29,959 nt of DNA, taken from Actinomycetes bacterium. Its GTDB lineage: Bacteria > Actinomycetota > Acidimicrobiia > Spongiisociales > UBA5794. The position numbers and the translations under genes are program-made. The notes under the pieces were generated by a model that was given only the letters and a program-made list of their open reading frames with translations, was not told where the DNA came from and did not search any database. Positions 8,362 to 16,800 of this stretch are shown here, piece after piece (within the stretch, counting starts at the first letter, position 1; every line of letters starts with the position of its first letter). The DNA lies in the NCBI GenBank assembly GCA_023336875.1, contig JAMBLH010000059.1, positions 1 to 29,959 of the forward strand. The letters run 5' to 3'.

Positions 8362-9054
8362 TCAGGCGTCCTGTACTTCCCGGATGTAGGCGATGATGTC
8401 GTCGATCTGATCGTCGGTGAAGACGCCCTCGAAACTCGGCATCTCATTGATACCGTTGCGGATACGCCCCTCCAGGAACGCGTCGTCCTCGAACGATGAA
8501 TCAGATCCAGGACCGAGTGCTGGCCCGATACCACCCTCAAGATCGACCGCGTGACAGTAGCTACACGCCATGTTGTAGAGCTCAACTCCTGCCAGGTCGG
8601 TCTGGGAGAGCGGCTTGAGCCATTCAGGGAAGTCGGGCGCAGTGTCCTCGAACGACCGAAGATAGACAGTGAGGGCTGTGATCTGCTGCTGCGTGAACGG
8701 TCCACCAAAGTCCGCAGAGTAGGCCGACATGAGCGTGCCGGGAACTCCGGTTGAGATGAGTTGATGCATCTGCTTGTTCGTCACCGAACCGAGGAACTGC
8801 TCTGAGTTCAAAGCAGGTCCGATCGCACCTCTCGCCTCACCACCGTGACACTGTGCACAACTGTCGTTGTACAGCACCTCGCCATGCGCACTGAGGGTCT
8901 CATCAAAGGATGCCTGCGCAGCATCAAGCCGAGCCGGCTGGATGAGCCAGTACACAGGGAAGGCGAGGACGAAGAGGAAGAGGAGCACAGCACCCCATGC
9001 CATCCACTTGTTGGTGGATTCCTCCAGTTCAAGGTCTTCGTGGCCATAGTTCAT
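8362..9054 (-). CDS. Membrane-anchored diheme cytochrome c of the bc-type complex
   Basis: A 230-residue protein with one N-terminal transmembrane helix (about 18-38) and two cytochrome c domains outside the membrane. Heme-binding motifs are CAQCH at 66-70 and CSYCH at 164-168. A likely methionine ligand follows each (PGTLMSAYS and INEMPSFEG). It closes the operon after the Rieske gene, overlapping it by four bases, with a strong GGGAGGAGGT ribosome site. It would take electrons from the Rieske cluster and pass them to a terminal oxidase or to the neighbouring NarC-like cytochrome. Diheme cytochrome c subunits fused to or next to bc complexes are typical of actinobacteria (QcrC), although QcrC has its anchor at the other end. 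Confidence 0.92.
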   Translation of the reverse strand: MNYGHEDLELEESTNKWMAWGAVLLFLFVLAFPVYWLIQPARLDAAQASFDETLSAHGEVLYNDSCAQCHGGEARGAIGPALNSEQFLGSVTNKQMHQLISTGVPGTLMSAYSADFGGPFTQQQITALTVYLRSFEDTAPDFPEWLKPLSQTDLAGVELYNMACSYCHAVDLEGGIGPALGPGSDSSFEDDAFLEGRIRNGINEMPSFEGVFTDDQIDDIIAYIREVQDA

Positions 9055-9554
9055 CCCTGACCTCCTCCCTCACATGGCGGACCAACCGGTTCATCGATGC
9101 TCTCTGGGCCAGGAGGAGCACCAGGGGTGATGTTGCCAGTGTCGATGATCACTACCCCCTCCACAACCTCGGTCGCAAAGCGGTCCATGCCTCTCGGTGA
9201 TGGACCGGACCGGTACTCTCCGAGCCTGTTGAAGTACGACCCGTGACAAGGACATTCGAATTGGCCCGAAGATTCGCACCACGGAACTCTGCAACCCAGA
9301 TGGGGACACCGCCACCACAGGGCAATGTCCTCGTCGCCATCCTTTGTGACATAGGCCTGGGCCGCAGGCACCGTCTCGACACTGGTGGCAGGAACGTCCT
9401 CGGAATCCCCCACCTTGATCGAGCCACCGAAGCCTGATGTCTGGCTCGGTTGAAGGACGTCCCACGTGGTCCAAGCCGCTGCGACAGCGGCGAGACCTAG
9501 ACCCCATGCCCACATCTTGGAGAGGAACTCTCGTCTCTGTAGGTACTTCTTCAT
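9051..9554 (-). CDS. Rieske [2Fe-2S] protein of the quinol:cytochrome c reductase
   Basis: Oxidises quinol at the cytochrome b site and passes electrons to cytochrome c. The 167-residue protein begins with a twin-arginine type signal anchor (QRREFLSKM, then an apolar stretch to about residue 33). Cluster ligands are Cys83 and His85 in CPHLGC, and Cys101 and His104 in CPCHGSYF. Cys88 and Cys103 are placed to form the stabilising disulphide. The stretch between the two boxes is short, as in b6f-type and Firmicutes/Chloroflexi-like Rieske proteins. The start overlaps the subunit IV stop by four bases. Confidence 0.95.
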   Translation of the reverse strand: MKKYLQRREFLSKMWAWGLGLAAVAAAWTTWDVLQPSQTSGFGGSIKVGDSEDVPATSVETVPAAQAYVTKDGDEDIALWWRCPHLGCRVPWCESSGQFECPCHGSYFNRLGEYRSGPSPRGMDRFATEVVEGVVIIDTGNITPGAPPGPESIDEPVGPPCEGGGQG

Positions 9555-10069
9555 AGTTCACCATGCCATTCAATCCAGGGCCACACCCATCCCCAGTCAG
9601 GCCCCCTGAAAGCAAATCCGATGATCGTGAACAGGATCCAGGCTCCGAGGAATAGGGAGAACGTCCACACGGCAACCTTGCGAAACCGCAGCTTGCGGCA
9701 GGGGTTGCGATCAACATACGGAAGCACCATAAGTCCGCCAACCAACAGGCTCGGGAGGAGGACACCGGCGATCATTGGATGGAGGAGGCTCAGAAGTTCC
9801 TGCAATCCAATGAAGTACCACGGCGCCTTCTCAGGGTTCGGCGTAACTGCTGGATTCGCGATCTCCTTGAGGGGCGCATTGAAGACGAGCGCAAGGGCAA
9901 GGACGAGCAGCAGCACCGCGAGCGCTGCAACCGCGTGACGGATGGTCAGGTACGGCCACGTGAAGACGAGGTCCTGGCGTTCGGGCACCTTCTCCTCTCC
10001 CACGGCAGGCAGTCCAGGGACAACACCAAGCACCCGTTGACCGTCGACGATCTTGGGATCAGCAGCCAT
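9551..10069 (-). CDS. Cytochrome b C-terminal part (subunit IV-like)
   Basis: A 172-residue protein with three predicted membrane helices, equivalent to subunit IV (PetD) of the b6f complex or the C-terminal half of cytochrome b. The quinol-site motif appears as NPEKAPWYFIGLQELL at about 78-93, which is the subunit IV version of PEWY. The following segment, LHPMIAGVLLPSLL, is also typical. GGGAGGTCCTG precedes the ATG. The gene overlaps the end of the cytochrome b6-like gene by 11 bases. The separate b6/IV arrangement shows the complex is of the split type, not the fused mitochondrial/QcrB type usual in most actinobacteria. Confidence 0.94.
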   Translation of the reverse strand: MAADPKIVDGQRVLGVVPGLPAVGEEKVPERQDLVFTWPYLTIRHAVAALAVLLLVLALALVFNAPLKEIANPAVTPNPEKAPWYFIGLQELLSLLHPMIAGVLLPSLLVGGLMVLPYVDRNPCRKLRFRKVAVWTFSLFLGAWILFTIIGFAFRGPDWGWVWPWIEWHGEL

Positions 10070-10796
10070 CAGGACCTCCCTCCGTATCGAGCATCGAATC
10101 CTTGCGCCATCTCCACAAGTGGATGACTATCCCCATCACGAGGATCGTCGGTAGGAGGGCAACATGGAGGACGTAGAACCTCAGCAATGTCGCTGAACTC
10201 ACCTGGGGTCCTCCCAGCAGTAGCTCTGACACCGTGTCTCCGATAAAAGGCACATATGCAGCCAGAGAGGTGCCAACCGTGATCGCCCAGTACGCAAGTT
10301 GGTCCCAGGGCAGCAGATAGCCGGTGAAGGACAGGAAGAAGGTGAGGAGGAGCAGTATGACACCGACGACCCAGTTGAACTCTCTTGGCGGTTTGTAGGC
10401 CCCCTTGTAGAACACCTTGGCCATGTGTGCCATGACCGCAAGCACCATCAGATGCGCGGACCAACGGTGGACATTCCGGATGAACTGCCCAAACGGCACC
10501 TGGGTCTGGAGGAGTTGGATGTTGCCGTATGCCGTTGTCGGCGACGGTACGTAGAAGAACATCAGGTAGATGCCAGATACGATCAGCGAGATGAACAGCG
10601 TCAGGCTGATGACTCCCAGATACCACGAGTAGCGGAAACCGATCTCCTTACGCGGCACCTTGACCGGATAGAGGTGAAGGAAGAAGTTCGACCAGTGGGC
10701 CTCGGCCTTCTCCCTCGGTGTGTTTCTGGCCGGAACGCGGAAGACCGATTGTCCAACCGTCGTCTCCTTGACCCGCTCCGTGATCGTCGGCTTCAT
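10059..10796 (-). CDS. Cytochrome b6-like subunit of the bc-type complex
   Basis: A 245-residue, four-helix heme protein. The heme ligands are His110 and His124 (NVHRWSAH ... AHMAK) and His211 and His226 (YVLHVALL ... VIHLWRW). Separations of 14 and 15 residues match the b6 pattern, whereas mitochondrial-type cytochrome b has 14 and 14. The b6 cysteine that holds the extra heme c' is not evident in the N-terminal segment. The open frame extends to 10910, but the extra N-terminus is antisense-like (MYSLRVVHRAL...) and overlaps the preceding gene. The ATG at 10794-10796 overlaps the stop of the GltD-like gene by four bases and is chosen. Together with the Rieske and cytochrome c genes downstream it forms the quinol-oxidising core. 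Confidence 0.93.
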   Translation of the reverse strand: MKPTITERVKETTVGQSVFRVPARNTPREKAEAHWSNFFLHLYPVKVPRKEIGFRYSWYLGVISLTLFISLIVSGIYLMFFYVPSPTTAYGNIQLLQTQVPFGQFIRNVHRWSAHLMVLAVMAHMAKVFYKGAYKPPREFNWVVGVILLLLTFFLSFTGYLLPWDQLAYWAITVGTSLAAYVPFIGDTVSELLLGGPQVSSATLLRFYVLHVALLPTILVMGIVIHLWRWRKDSMLDTEGGPDGC

Positions 10797-12616
10797 ACCA
10801 ATCCTCCAATCGTCAGCGGAATTCCTTGAGGAACGCCGACACCAGTCCACATCCCCATTGAGAGCGCGTTCGGCGGGCAGCGCTCGATGCACAACGCGCA
10901 GCGAATACAACGAGACTCGTCAAGGAGCAGCGCCGTGTGACCCGGCATGCCCCCGATCGTCTCCGAAGGAACCAGGGAGATCAGGTCGACAGGGCAGACG
11001 TCTGCACACAGCGCGCACAACACACACGCATCGACATCGAGTTGGATGTCGAGGAAGCACCGCAGACAACGGGCTGCCTCGACCCGCGCCTCTGCTTCGG
11101 TGAAGCCGAGCTCCACCTCCTGGAGGCCGATGCGACGTTCCGAGGGGAGCGCAGGAATATCGAGGCGTTCCTGCTCGTCGTATCGATCCATCATGCGATG
11201 AAAATCCTCTACGATCGTCATCTTTCCTGGACGCTGCTCTGCCGTGGCATCAGCGGGCGAGAGGGTGGCGTGGATCGATGACGCAGCACTTCGTCCTTCG
11301 GCGATCGCCGTGATGAGAAGACGTGGTCCGAACGCGGCATCCCCGCCGGCCCACACGTCGGGAAGAGATGTCTTGAACGTTTCGGGATCGGTCTCGATTG
11401 TCCGGCGCGGCGACACTTCGGGCCCGCCTTTGCCGAGGGCTGCCAGGTCGATTGCCTGCCCGATGGCAAGGATGACCGTGTCGGCGTCGAACTCCAGTAC
11501 GTCATCTTCGTCGAATTCCGGCGCGAACCGGCCCTCCTCGTCGAACACACTCGTCACCCCAACGGTTCGCAATCCAGTAACCCTGTCCTGATCGTCGGTG
11601 ATGATCTCCTGGGGGCCTCTGCGCCCGAACATCCGGATCTCTTCCTCCTCAGCCTCCTCGATCTCGAATTCTTGAGCTGGCATCTCGCTTCGTGACTCGA
11701 GAGAAACGATTGTCACCTCCTTGGCTCCTGCCCGAAGCGCGCTCCTGGCGGCATCAAGTGGGTGTCCGACCTCAGCATCATCGGCTTCCCACACCTCAAC
11801 CTCCGGTTCGCCCTGATCGCTGTATGCAGCGGCGCGTATCGCGGTTCGCGCAGCGTCCATTGCCACGTTTCCTCCACCGATGACGACGACCTTCTCGCCG
11901 ATGTCGACGTGGAAACCCTGATTGATGTTCAGGAGGAACTCGACGGCACGAAACACGCCGTCTGCGTTGTGACCGGGGATATCGAGATCGCGGCCGAGCA
12001 TGGCACCAATTCCAAGGAAGACTGCGTCGTTCTCCTGCCGCAGTTCATCGAGTGTCACATCCTCACCCAGACGGGCATTGAGATGGACGTCGAGTCCAAG
12101 GTCGACGATGGCCTGGATCTCAGAATCGATGAGGTCGCGCGGAAGTCGGTACTCAGGGATACCCAGGACCATCATTCCCCCGAGTCGACCGGTGGCCTCA
12201 TACAAGGACACGTCGTATCCCTGGAGTATCAGGTCATGGGCACACGAAAGACTGGCGGGACCACCGCCGACCACCGCGACACTCAAGCCCTTGCTGGGTG
12301 CGCGCTGTGGGTCGACCGAGCTCCACACACTGGTCTGCCCCGACTCTGGACCGTACTTCTCGGTGACGAAACGCTTGAGAGCTCGAATCGCTATCGGCTG
12401 GTCGATCTCACCGCGCCGACATGCGTCCTCGCACGGAGCAGCACATACACGCCCACACACAGAAGCGAACGGGTTCGGGAGCCGCGCGGTGAGATAGGCA
12501 AACCTGTCCTCACCGTCTGCAATGGCGGCGACATACGCCCCCGCGTTGGTGTGCACGGGGCACGCGGCGAGGCACGGGATGTTGAAGTCGTAGAACCCCA
12601 ACTTGGACGTCGACAT
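10793..12616 (-). CDS. GltD-like NAD(P)/FAD oxidoreductase with C-terminal 2x[4Fe-4S] ferredoxin
   Basis: A 607-residue cytoplasmic flavoprotein. Residues 1-90 form the GltD/DPD N-terminal iron-sulphur domain with CLAACPVHT and CGRVCAAPCEDACRR. An FAD Rossmann motif, VAVVGGGPASLSCAHDL, follows near 113-130, then LGGMMVLGIPEYRLP. A second nucleotide motif, VVVIGGGNVAMDAARTA, lies near 242-258 for NAD(P)H. The typical GltD end (VWAGGDAAFG) lies near 425. The C-terminal 90 residues add CLRC and two ferredoxin boxes, CVLCALCADVCP and CIRCALCIERCP. Position inside a cytochrome b6/Rieske operon, with a four-base overlap to cytochrome b, suggests it docks on that complex and exchanges electrons between NAD(P)H and quinone. 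Related NAD(P)-oxidoreductase subunits occur in Rieske/cytochrome b clusters of anammox bacteria. Glutamate synthase activity is unlikely because no large subunit is nearby. Confidence 0.85.
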   Translation of the reverse strand: MSTSKLGFYDFNIPCLAACPVHTNAGAYVAAIADGEDRFAYLTARLPNPFASVCGRVCAAPCEDACRRGEIDQPIAIRALKRFVTEKYGPESGQTSVWSSVDPQRAPSKGLSVAVVGGGPASLSCAHDLILQGYDVSLYEATGRLGGMMVLGIPEYRLPRDLIDSEIQAIVDLGLDVHLNARLGEDVTLDELRQENDAVFLGIGAMLGRDLDIPGHNADGVFRAVEFLLNINQGFHVDIGEKVVVIGGGNVAMDAARTAIRAAAYSDQGEPEVEVWEADDAEVGHPLDAARSALRAGAKEVTIVSLESRSEMPAQEFEIEEAEEEEIRMFGRRGPQEIITDDQDRVTGLRTVGVTSVFDEEGRFAPEFDEDDVLEFDADTVILAIGQAIDLAALGKGGPEVSPRRTIETDPETFKTSLPDVWAGGDAAFGPRLLITAIAEGRSAASSIHATLSPADATAEQRPGKMTIVEDFHRMMDRYDEQERLDIPALPSERRIGLQEVELGFTEAEARVEAARCLRCFLDIQLDVDACVLCALCADVCPVDLISLVPSETIGGMPGHTALLLDESRCIRCALCIERCPPNALSMGMWTGVGVPQGIPLTIGGLV

Positions 12617-12617
12617 C

Positions 12618-12845
12618 TCAGATCAGTCCTCGTTCCTGGGTCCATCGCAGCGCCCAGATGCCCAGGCCGAAGAATCCGGCCCATACGACGATGACGATCC
12701 CATCTGCAACATTTCGAGATGCGGTCGCGATAAATGCTGAACGAGCGAGCATCGACGGCAGCCAGGCGGTGAAGACTGCGAAGTAGAGAAGGATCGCCAC
12801 ACCCGACAAAGCCGCCCGACCCTGTGAAATTCGATCACGGTTCAT
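12618..12845 (-). CDS. Small two-helix membrane protein, first gene of the bc operon
   Basis: A 75-residue protein with two apolar segments (about 12-33 and 46-66), beginning MNRDRISQGRAALSG and ending with a charged tail (RWTQERGLI). A strong ribosome site, AGGGAGG, stands about 10 bases before the ATG. One base separates its stop from the ATG of the GltD-like gene. I do not recognise a family. Being first in the operon and adjacent to a soluble flavoprotein, it could anchor that flavoprotein to the membrane or act as a small subunit of the bc-type complex; this is inference. Overlapping reading in another frame (12623-12838) lacks such start signals. Confidence 0.75.
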   Translation of the reverse strand: MNRDRISQGRAALSGVAILLYFAVFTAWLPSMLARSAFIATASRNVADGIVIVVWAGFFGLGIWALRWTQERGLI

Positions 12846-12916
12846 CGACCACTACCTCCCTCGGTATGACGTCTCGAGCATTCTCAGTTCCAGGGAGTCC
12901 GGAACCAATGCGCATT

Positions 12917-12939
12917 CCTTAATCCCTGAATAGCATAGT
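12917..12939 (-). promoter_or_regulatory. Candidate shared regulatory element, bc operon copy
   Basis: On the minus strand this segment contains ACTATG, eight bases, then GGATTAAGG. A near-identical arrangement (AGTATG, seven bases, GGATTAAGG) lies at 24247-24268 upstream of the first narK gene, also pointing toward its gene. The nine-base core is identical. Here it is 72 bases upstream of the first bc-operon gene. It may be an operator or part of a promoter for co-regulation of respiratory genes; the binding protein is unknown. Confidence 0.4.
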
Positions 12940-12960
12940 GCTTAACTATGTGATTAAACT
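12934..12960 (+). promoter_or_regulatory. nar operon promoter region: inverted repeat plus -10 box
   Basis: A perfect inverted repeat, CATAG (12934-12938) and CTATG (12946-12950), is followed by TAAACT at 12955-12960. The latter fits a -10 box ending six bases before the ATG at 12967, which would make that short reading frame leaderless. No TTGACA-like -35 is seen, and the inverted repeat occupies the place just upstream of the -10, so an activator or repressor site is reasonable. A second, looser pair, GTGCT (12939-12943) and AGCAC (12961-12965), brackets the -10 box. Confidence 0.4.
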
Positions 12961-12966
12961 AGCACG

Positions 12967-13038
12967 ATGGCAGTGACAAGCGATTCCGCAATCGCGACGA
13001 CTGATGTGATGAACGAGATGGACAGGAGCGCATCGTGA
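12967..13038 (+). CDS. 23-residue leader peptide upstream of the NarC-like gene
   Basis: An ATG frame of 23 codons (MAVTSDSAIATTDVMNEMDR, then SAS) whose TGA overlaps the GTG start of the cytochrome gene (GTGA). Its ATG is exactly where a transcript from the -10 box TAAACT would begin. It has no Shine-Dalgarno sequence and would be read as a leaderless message. The AGGAG used by the following cytochrome gene lies within it. It may serve only to couple translation, or may regulate it. No run of codons for one amino acid suggests attenuation. Support is positional only. Confidence 0.4.
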   Translation: MAVTSDSAIATTDVMNEMDRSAS

Positions 13039-13880
13039 AATCGGCAACCATGCGATCAGGGATACTCATCACCATGGCTCTGCTCTTCACAGCGATCCTC
13101 ATCATCCTGGCTCCTGGCGCCCATGCCCAGACAGCGGACGAAGGTGCTGAGATCTACAGCGGCAATTGTGCAAGGTGTCACAAGGCTGACGGGCTGGGAG
13201 AGCCGAATAAGTTTCCGCCGCTCACGGGAAATCCCGACGCAGCCGACCTCGCCCATGTCACTGTTGTCGTCACCAACGGCCTAGAGGGCAAGGTCATCCT
13301 GGGCGTCACGTATGACAGGACGATGCCGGCCTTCGAGGGCAAGTTGACGCCTGAACAGATCCAGCTCGTGTCAGAGTACACGACCGAACTGTCGGTCTCA
13401 GGGGCGCCCACAACCCCAACAACGCCCGACAGCGGCGGAGATGGCGACAACATCGGCGAGGCCGCACCAACGGTTGGAGATGATCTGTTCCGCGGCACCA
13501 AACTCCTGTCCAATGGCGGCGTTGCATGCGTCGCGTGCCACTCAGCGGGTGACTACAACCGCCTCGGAGGCCCGGGGTTGGCGATTGACCTCAACGGCAT
13601 CATCGACGACTTTGGCGTAAGCGGTTTCGTGGACGCCATCACCGATCCCGTTGCACCGCCAATGGTTGCGGTGTTCCTCGATCATCCGATCACGGAGAAT
13701 GAGGCACTAAGCCTCGCTGCCTTCCTCGAACCGACAAGCGTTGACGATGCCAGCAGTTCATCGATCGACTTATTGACGGTCTTTGGTCTGTTGGGACTCC
13801 TGGTCCTCGTCCTGATCACAGGCCTGATCGTCCGGGGACCACAACGCGCCTATGTCACAAAGCTGAGGAGCAGCCGATGA
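13035..13880 (+). CDS. narC: NarC-like diheme membrane cytochrome c
   Basis: A 281-residue periplasm-side cytochrome. Residues 1-31 are a signal peptide (hydrophobic core, then GAHAQT). Heme motifs are CARCH (45-49) and CVACH (165-169), joined by a Pro/Thr/Gly-rich linker near 124-140. A C-terminal transmembrane helix spans about 247-268, followed by a positive tail. GTG start with AGGAG six bases upstream. Its stop overlaps the narG ATG by four bases. A diheme cytochrome c as first gene before narG is known in Thermus thermophilus (NarC, part of a NarCGHI enzyme). A cytochrome c gene also precedes nxrA in Nitrobacter. It would connect the NarGHI heme b subunit with the external cytochrome c pool. 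The symbol is used by analogy of position and heme content. Confidence 0.85.
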   Translation: MKSATMRSGILITMALLFTAILIILAPGAHAQTADEGAEIYSGNCARCHKADGLGEPNKFPPLTGNPDAADLAHVTVVVTNGLEGKVILGVTYDRTMPAFEGKLTPEQIQLVSEYTTELSVSGAPTTPTTPDSGGDGDNIGEAAPTVGDDLFRGTKLLSNGGVACVACHSAGDYNRLGGPGLAIDLNGIIDDFGVSGFVDAITDPVAPPMVAVFLDHPITENEALSLAAFLEPTSVDDASSSSIDLLTVFGLLGLLVLVLITGLIVRGPQRAYVTKLRSSR

Positions 13881-16800
13881 GCGAGAAATGGAGCTTGGAG
13901 ATCGTCGATGCGGCGGAGCGCAAGTGGGAACAGTTCTACCGCAACAGGTTCCAACACGACAAGCGCGTGAGGACAACCCACGGAGTCAACTGCACCGGGA
14001 GCTGCTCCTGGGAGGTTTTTGTAAAAGACGGCATTGTCACCTGGGAGATGCAGGCAACTGACTATCCCCAGCTCGAGGAGGGCCTGCCGCCCTACGAGCC
14101 GCGTGGCTGCCAGAGAGGCATCTCGTACTCGTGGTATCTCTACAGCCCCATCCGAGTGAAGTACCCATACGCCCGCGGTGTCCTCATCGACCTGTGGCGA
14201 GAGGCCAAGAAGGAATACCCGGGTGACACCGTCGCGGCGTGGCGTTCAATCATGGACGATCCGCAGAAGAGAACTGCCTACCAGCAAGCCAGAGGCATGG
14301 GCGGCTTCCGTCGGGTTTCCTGGGAAGAGGCACTTGAGTTGACTTCGACATCCATCGTCTCGACCGTGGACCGCTACGGACCCGACCGTGTTGCCGGATT
14401 CTCTCCTATCCCTGCAATGTCACAGATCAGCTACGCGGCAGGAAGCCGGTTCATGTCACTGCTCGGCGGAACGGTCATGAGCTTCTATGACTGGTACTGC
14501 GATCTGCCGCCCGCTTCTCCTGAGATCTGGGGCGAGCAGACCGACGTCCACGAATCCGCTGACTGGTACAACGCCCGATTCGTTGCGGTCATGGGGGCGA
14601 ATCTCAACATGACGCGAACCCCCGACACGCACTTCATTGCCGAGGTCCGTCACGCGGGAGCGAAACTCGCTGTATTCAGCCCTGACTTCTCGATGGTCGC
14701 AAAGTACGCAGATTGGTGGATTCCGGCGCACCCAGGACAGGACACTGCGTTCTGGCTGGCCGTCGACCACGTGCTGCTGACCGAGTTCTACGCGCAGAGG
14801 ACAACTCCTTACTTCTCAGACTATGTAAAGCAATACACAGACCTCCCCTTCCTCGTGGAGATCACCGACGATGAGCCTGGCCGGCTGCTACGGGCAAAGG
14901 AATTGAGCCGGTACTCGCGGGTCGAAAACGGCGATTGGAAGCTCCTCGTATGGGACGACGTCTTTGACTCACCCGCTATGCCGAACGGCACCATCGGCTA
15001 TCGATGGGCCGAGGAGGAGAAGGGCAAGTGGAACCTCGAGTTGCACGATGAGGTCACCGATGAGGACATCAACCCGAGGCTCACCTTCGTCGATGAGCAT
15101 GACGAAGTTCGCGACGTCGCGTTCGACGATTTCGTAACGAACGACGTTACCCACCGTGGAGTACCGATCCGCTACATCGAGACCGAACGGGGTCGGGTAG
15201 CGGTTACAACCGTGTTCGATCTCCTCATGGCCCGCTTCGGTGTCACGCGAGGTCTCTCCGGCGCATATCCGGATTCCTATGACGATGCAGACGCGCCGTA
15301 CACGCCTGCCTGGCAGGAACAACACACGGGTGTCCATAGAGATACTCTTCTGCGGTTCGCAAGGGAGTGGGGCGCAAACGGCGAGGCCACCAACGGCAAG
15401 AACATGGTCATCATCGGCGCGGGTGCCAATCACTGGTACCACAACAACCTGCTGTACCGCTCTGCAATCGTTGCGTTGATGCTGACCGGCTCGGTCGGTG
15501 TGAATGGCGGTGGCCTTGCCCATTACGTCGGCCAGGAGAAACTGGTCATGCACGCTTCATGGGGTTCCCTGGCATTCGGACTCGACTGGGGCGATGCCCC
15601 CCGACACCAGAACACGCCATCGTTCCACTACGTCCACAGCGACCAGTGGCGGTATGAGAAGGGCTACCGGAGCTACGACTCCCTGCCCCCGTCGCCCGAT
15701 GGCCTTGATCACACGATCGACCAGCAGGCGCGTGCAGTTCGTCGCGGATGGCTGCCGTTCTACCCACAGTTCAAACAGAATCCAATCGAAGTCGTTCGGC
15801 GTATCCGTGCGAACGGGGCAAGCACCGATGCAGAAGTCATCTCGGGTGTCGTCGAAGCGCTCAAATCTGGCGAGGTCGACTTCGCAATGGATGACCCTGA
15901 CGCCCCGGAATCCTGGCCGCGTGTCTGGGTTATCTGGCGAGGCAATGCCATTGGCACGTCGGCCAAGGGCCACGAGTACTTCCTCCGGCACTATCTCGGA
16001 ACAACATCCACGGCAATCGCCAAGGAACCAGACGATCTCGGCATCAGTGAGATAACCGTTCGCCCGGATGCACCAATAGGGAAGATGGACCTCATCGTCG
16101 ACCTCAACTTCCGGATGGACACGACTGCGCTGTACTCAGACATCGTGCTGCCGGCAGCCACCTGGTACGAGAAGGATGATCTCAACACCACAGACATGCA
16201 CTCCTTCATCAACCCGATGCAGGCGGCTGTCCAGCCGTCCTGGGAGTCCAGGTCTGACTGGCAGATCTTCGGAGCGCTCGCGAAAAGCGTCTCGAAGCTC
16301 GCGCCGCAGTATCTCCCTGAACCCGTCGAAGACGTCGTCATGCTGCCGCTCCAACACGACACCGTCGATGAGATCTCCCAGCCTGTCGAGCAGGACTGGT
16401 GGACGGGCGAGGTCGAGGCGATCCCAGGCAAGACGATGCCGAAGTTCAGAGTCATCACAAGGGACTACTCGAAGCTCGCGGAGAAGTGGGGTTCCCTCGG
16501 ACCAGCGGTACGAGCGAACGGCGTGGCTGCGCACGGTCTCCGGATACCAGTCGAGGAGTTCTATGACGAACTCGTCGCAAAGAACCCGATCCAGGTTGAG
16601 GTGGATGGAGTTGAGCTCACACTGCCCTCCCTCGAACATGACCGTGATGTCTGCGAGATGATCCTTGCCCTCGACCCCGCTTCGAACGGTGAGCTTGCCT
16701 TTCGGGCATTCGAAGCCGAGGAGAAGAAGACGGGCCTCGAACTCACGCATCTTGCGGAGGGTTCGCGAGATGTTCGCATCGACTTCTCCGCCATTGTTGG

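Noticed and set aside
10797..10910. N-terminal extension of cytochrome b
   Set aside because: Overlaps the ferredoxin tail of the GltD-like gene in another frame and does not resemble cytochrome b. The ATG at 10796 makes a four-base overlap.
12934..12950. CATAG-N7-CTATG as an FNR/CRP site
   Set aside because: It does not match TTGAT-N4-ATCAA or TGTGA-N6-TCACA, and its centre is only about 25 bases from the proposed transcript start. Kept only as an unnamed inverted repeat.
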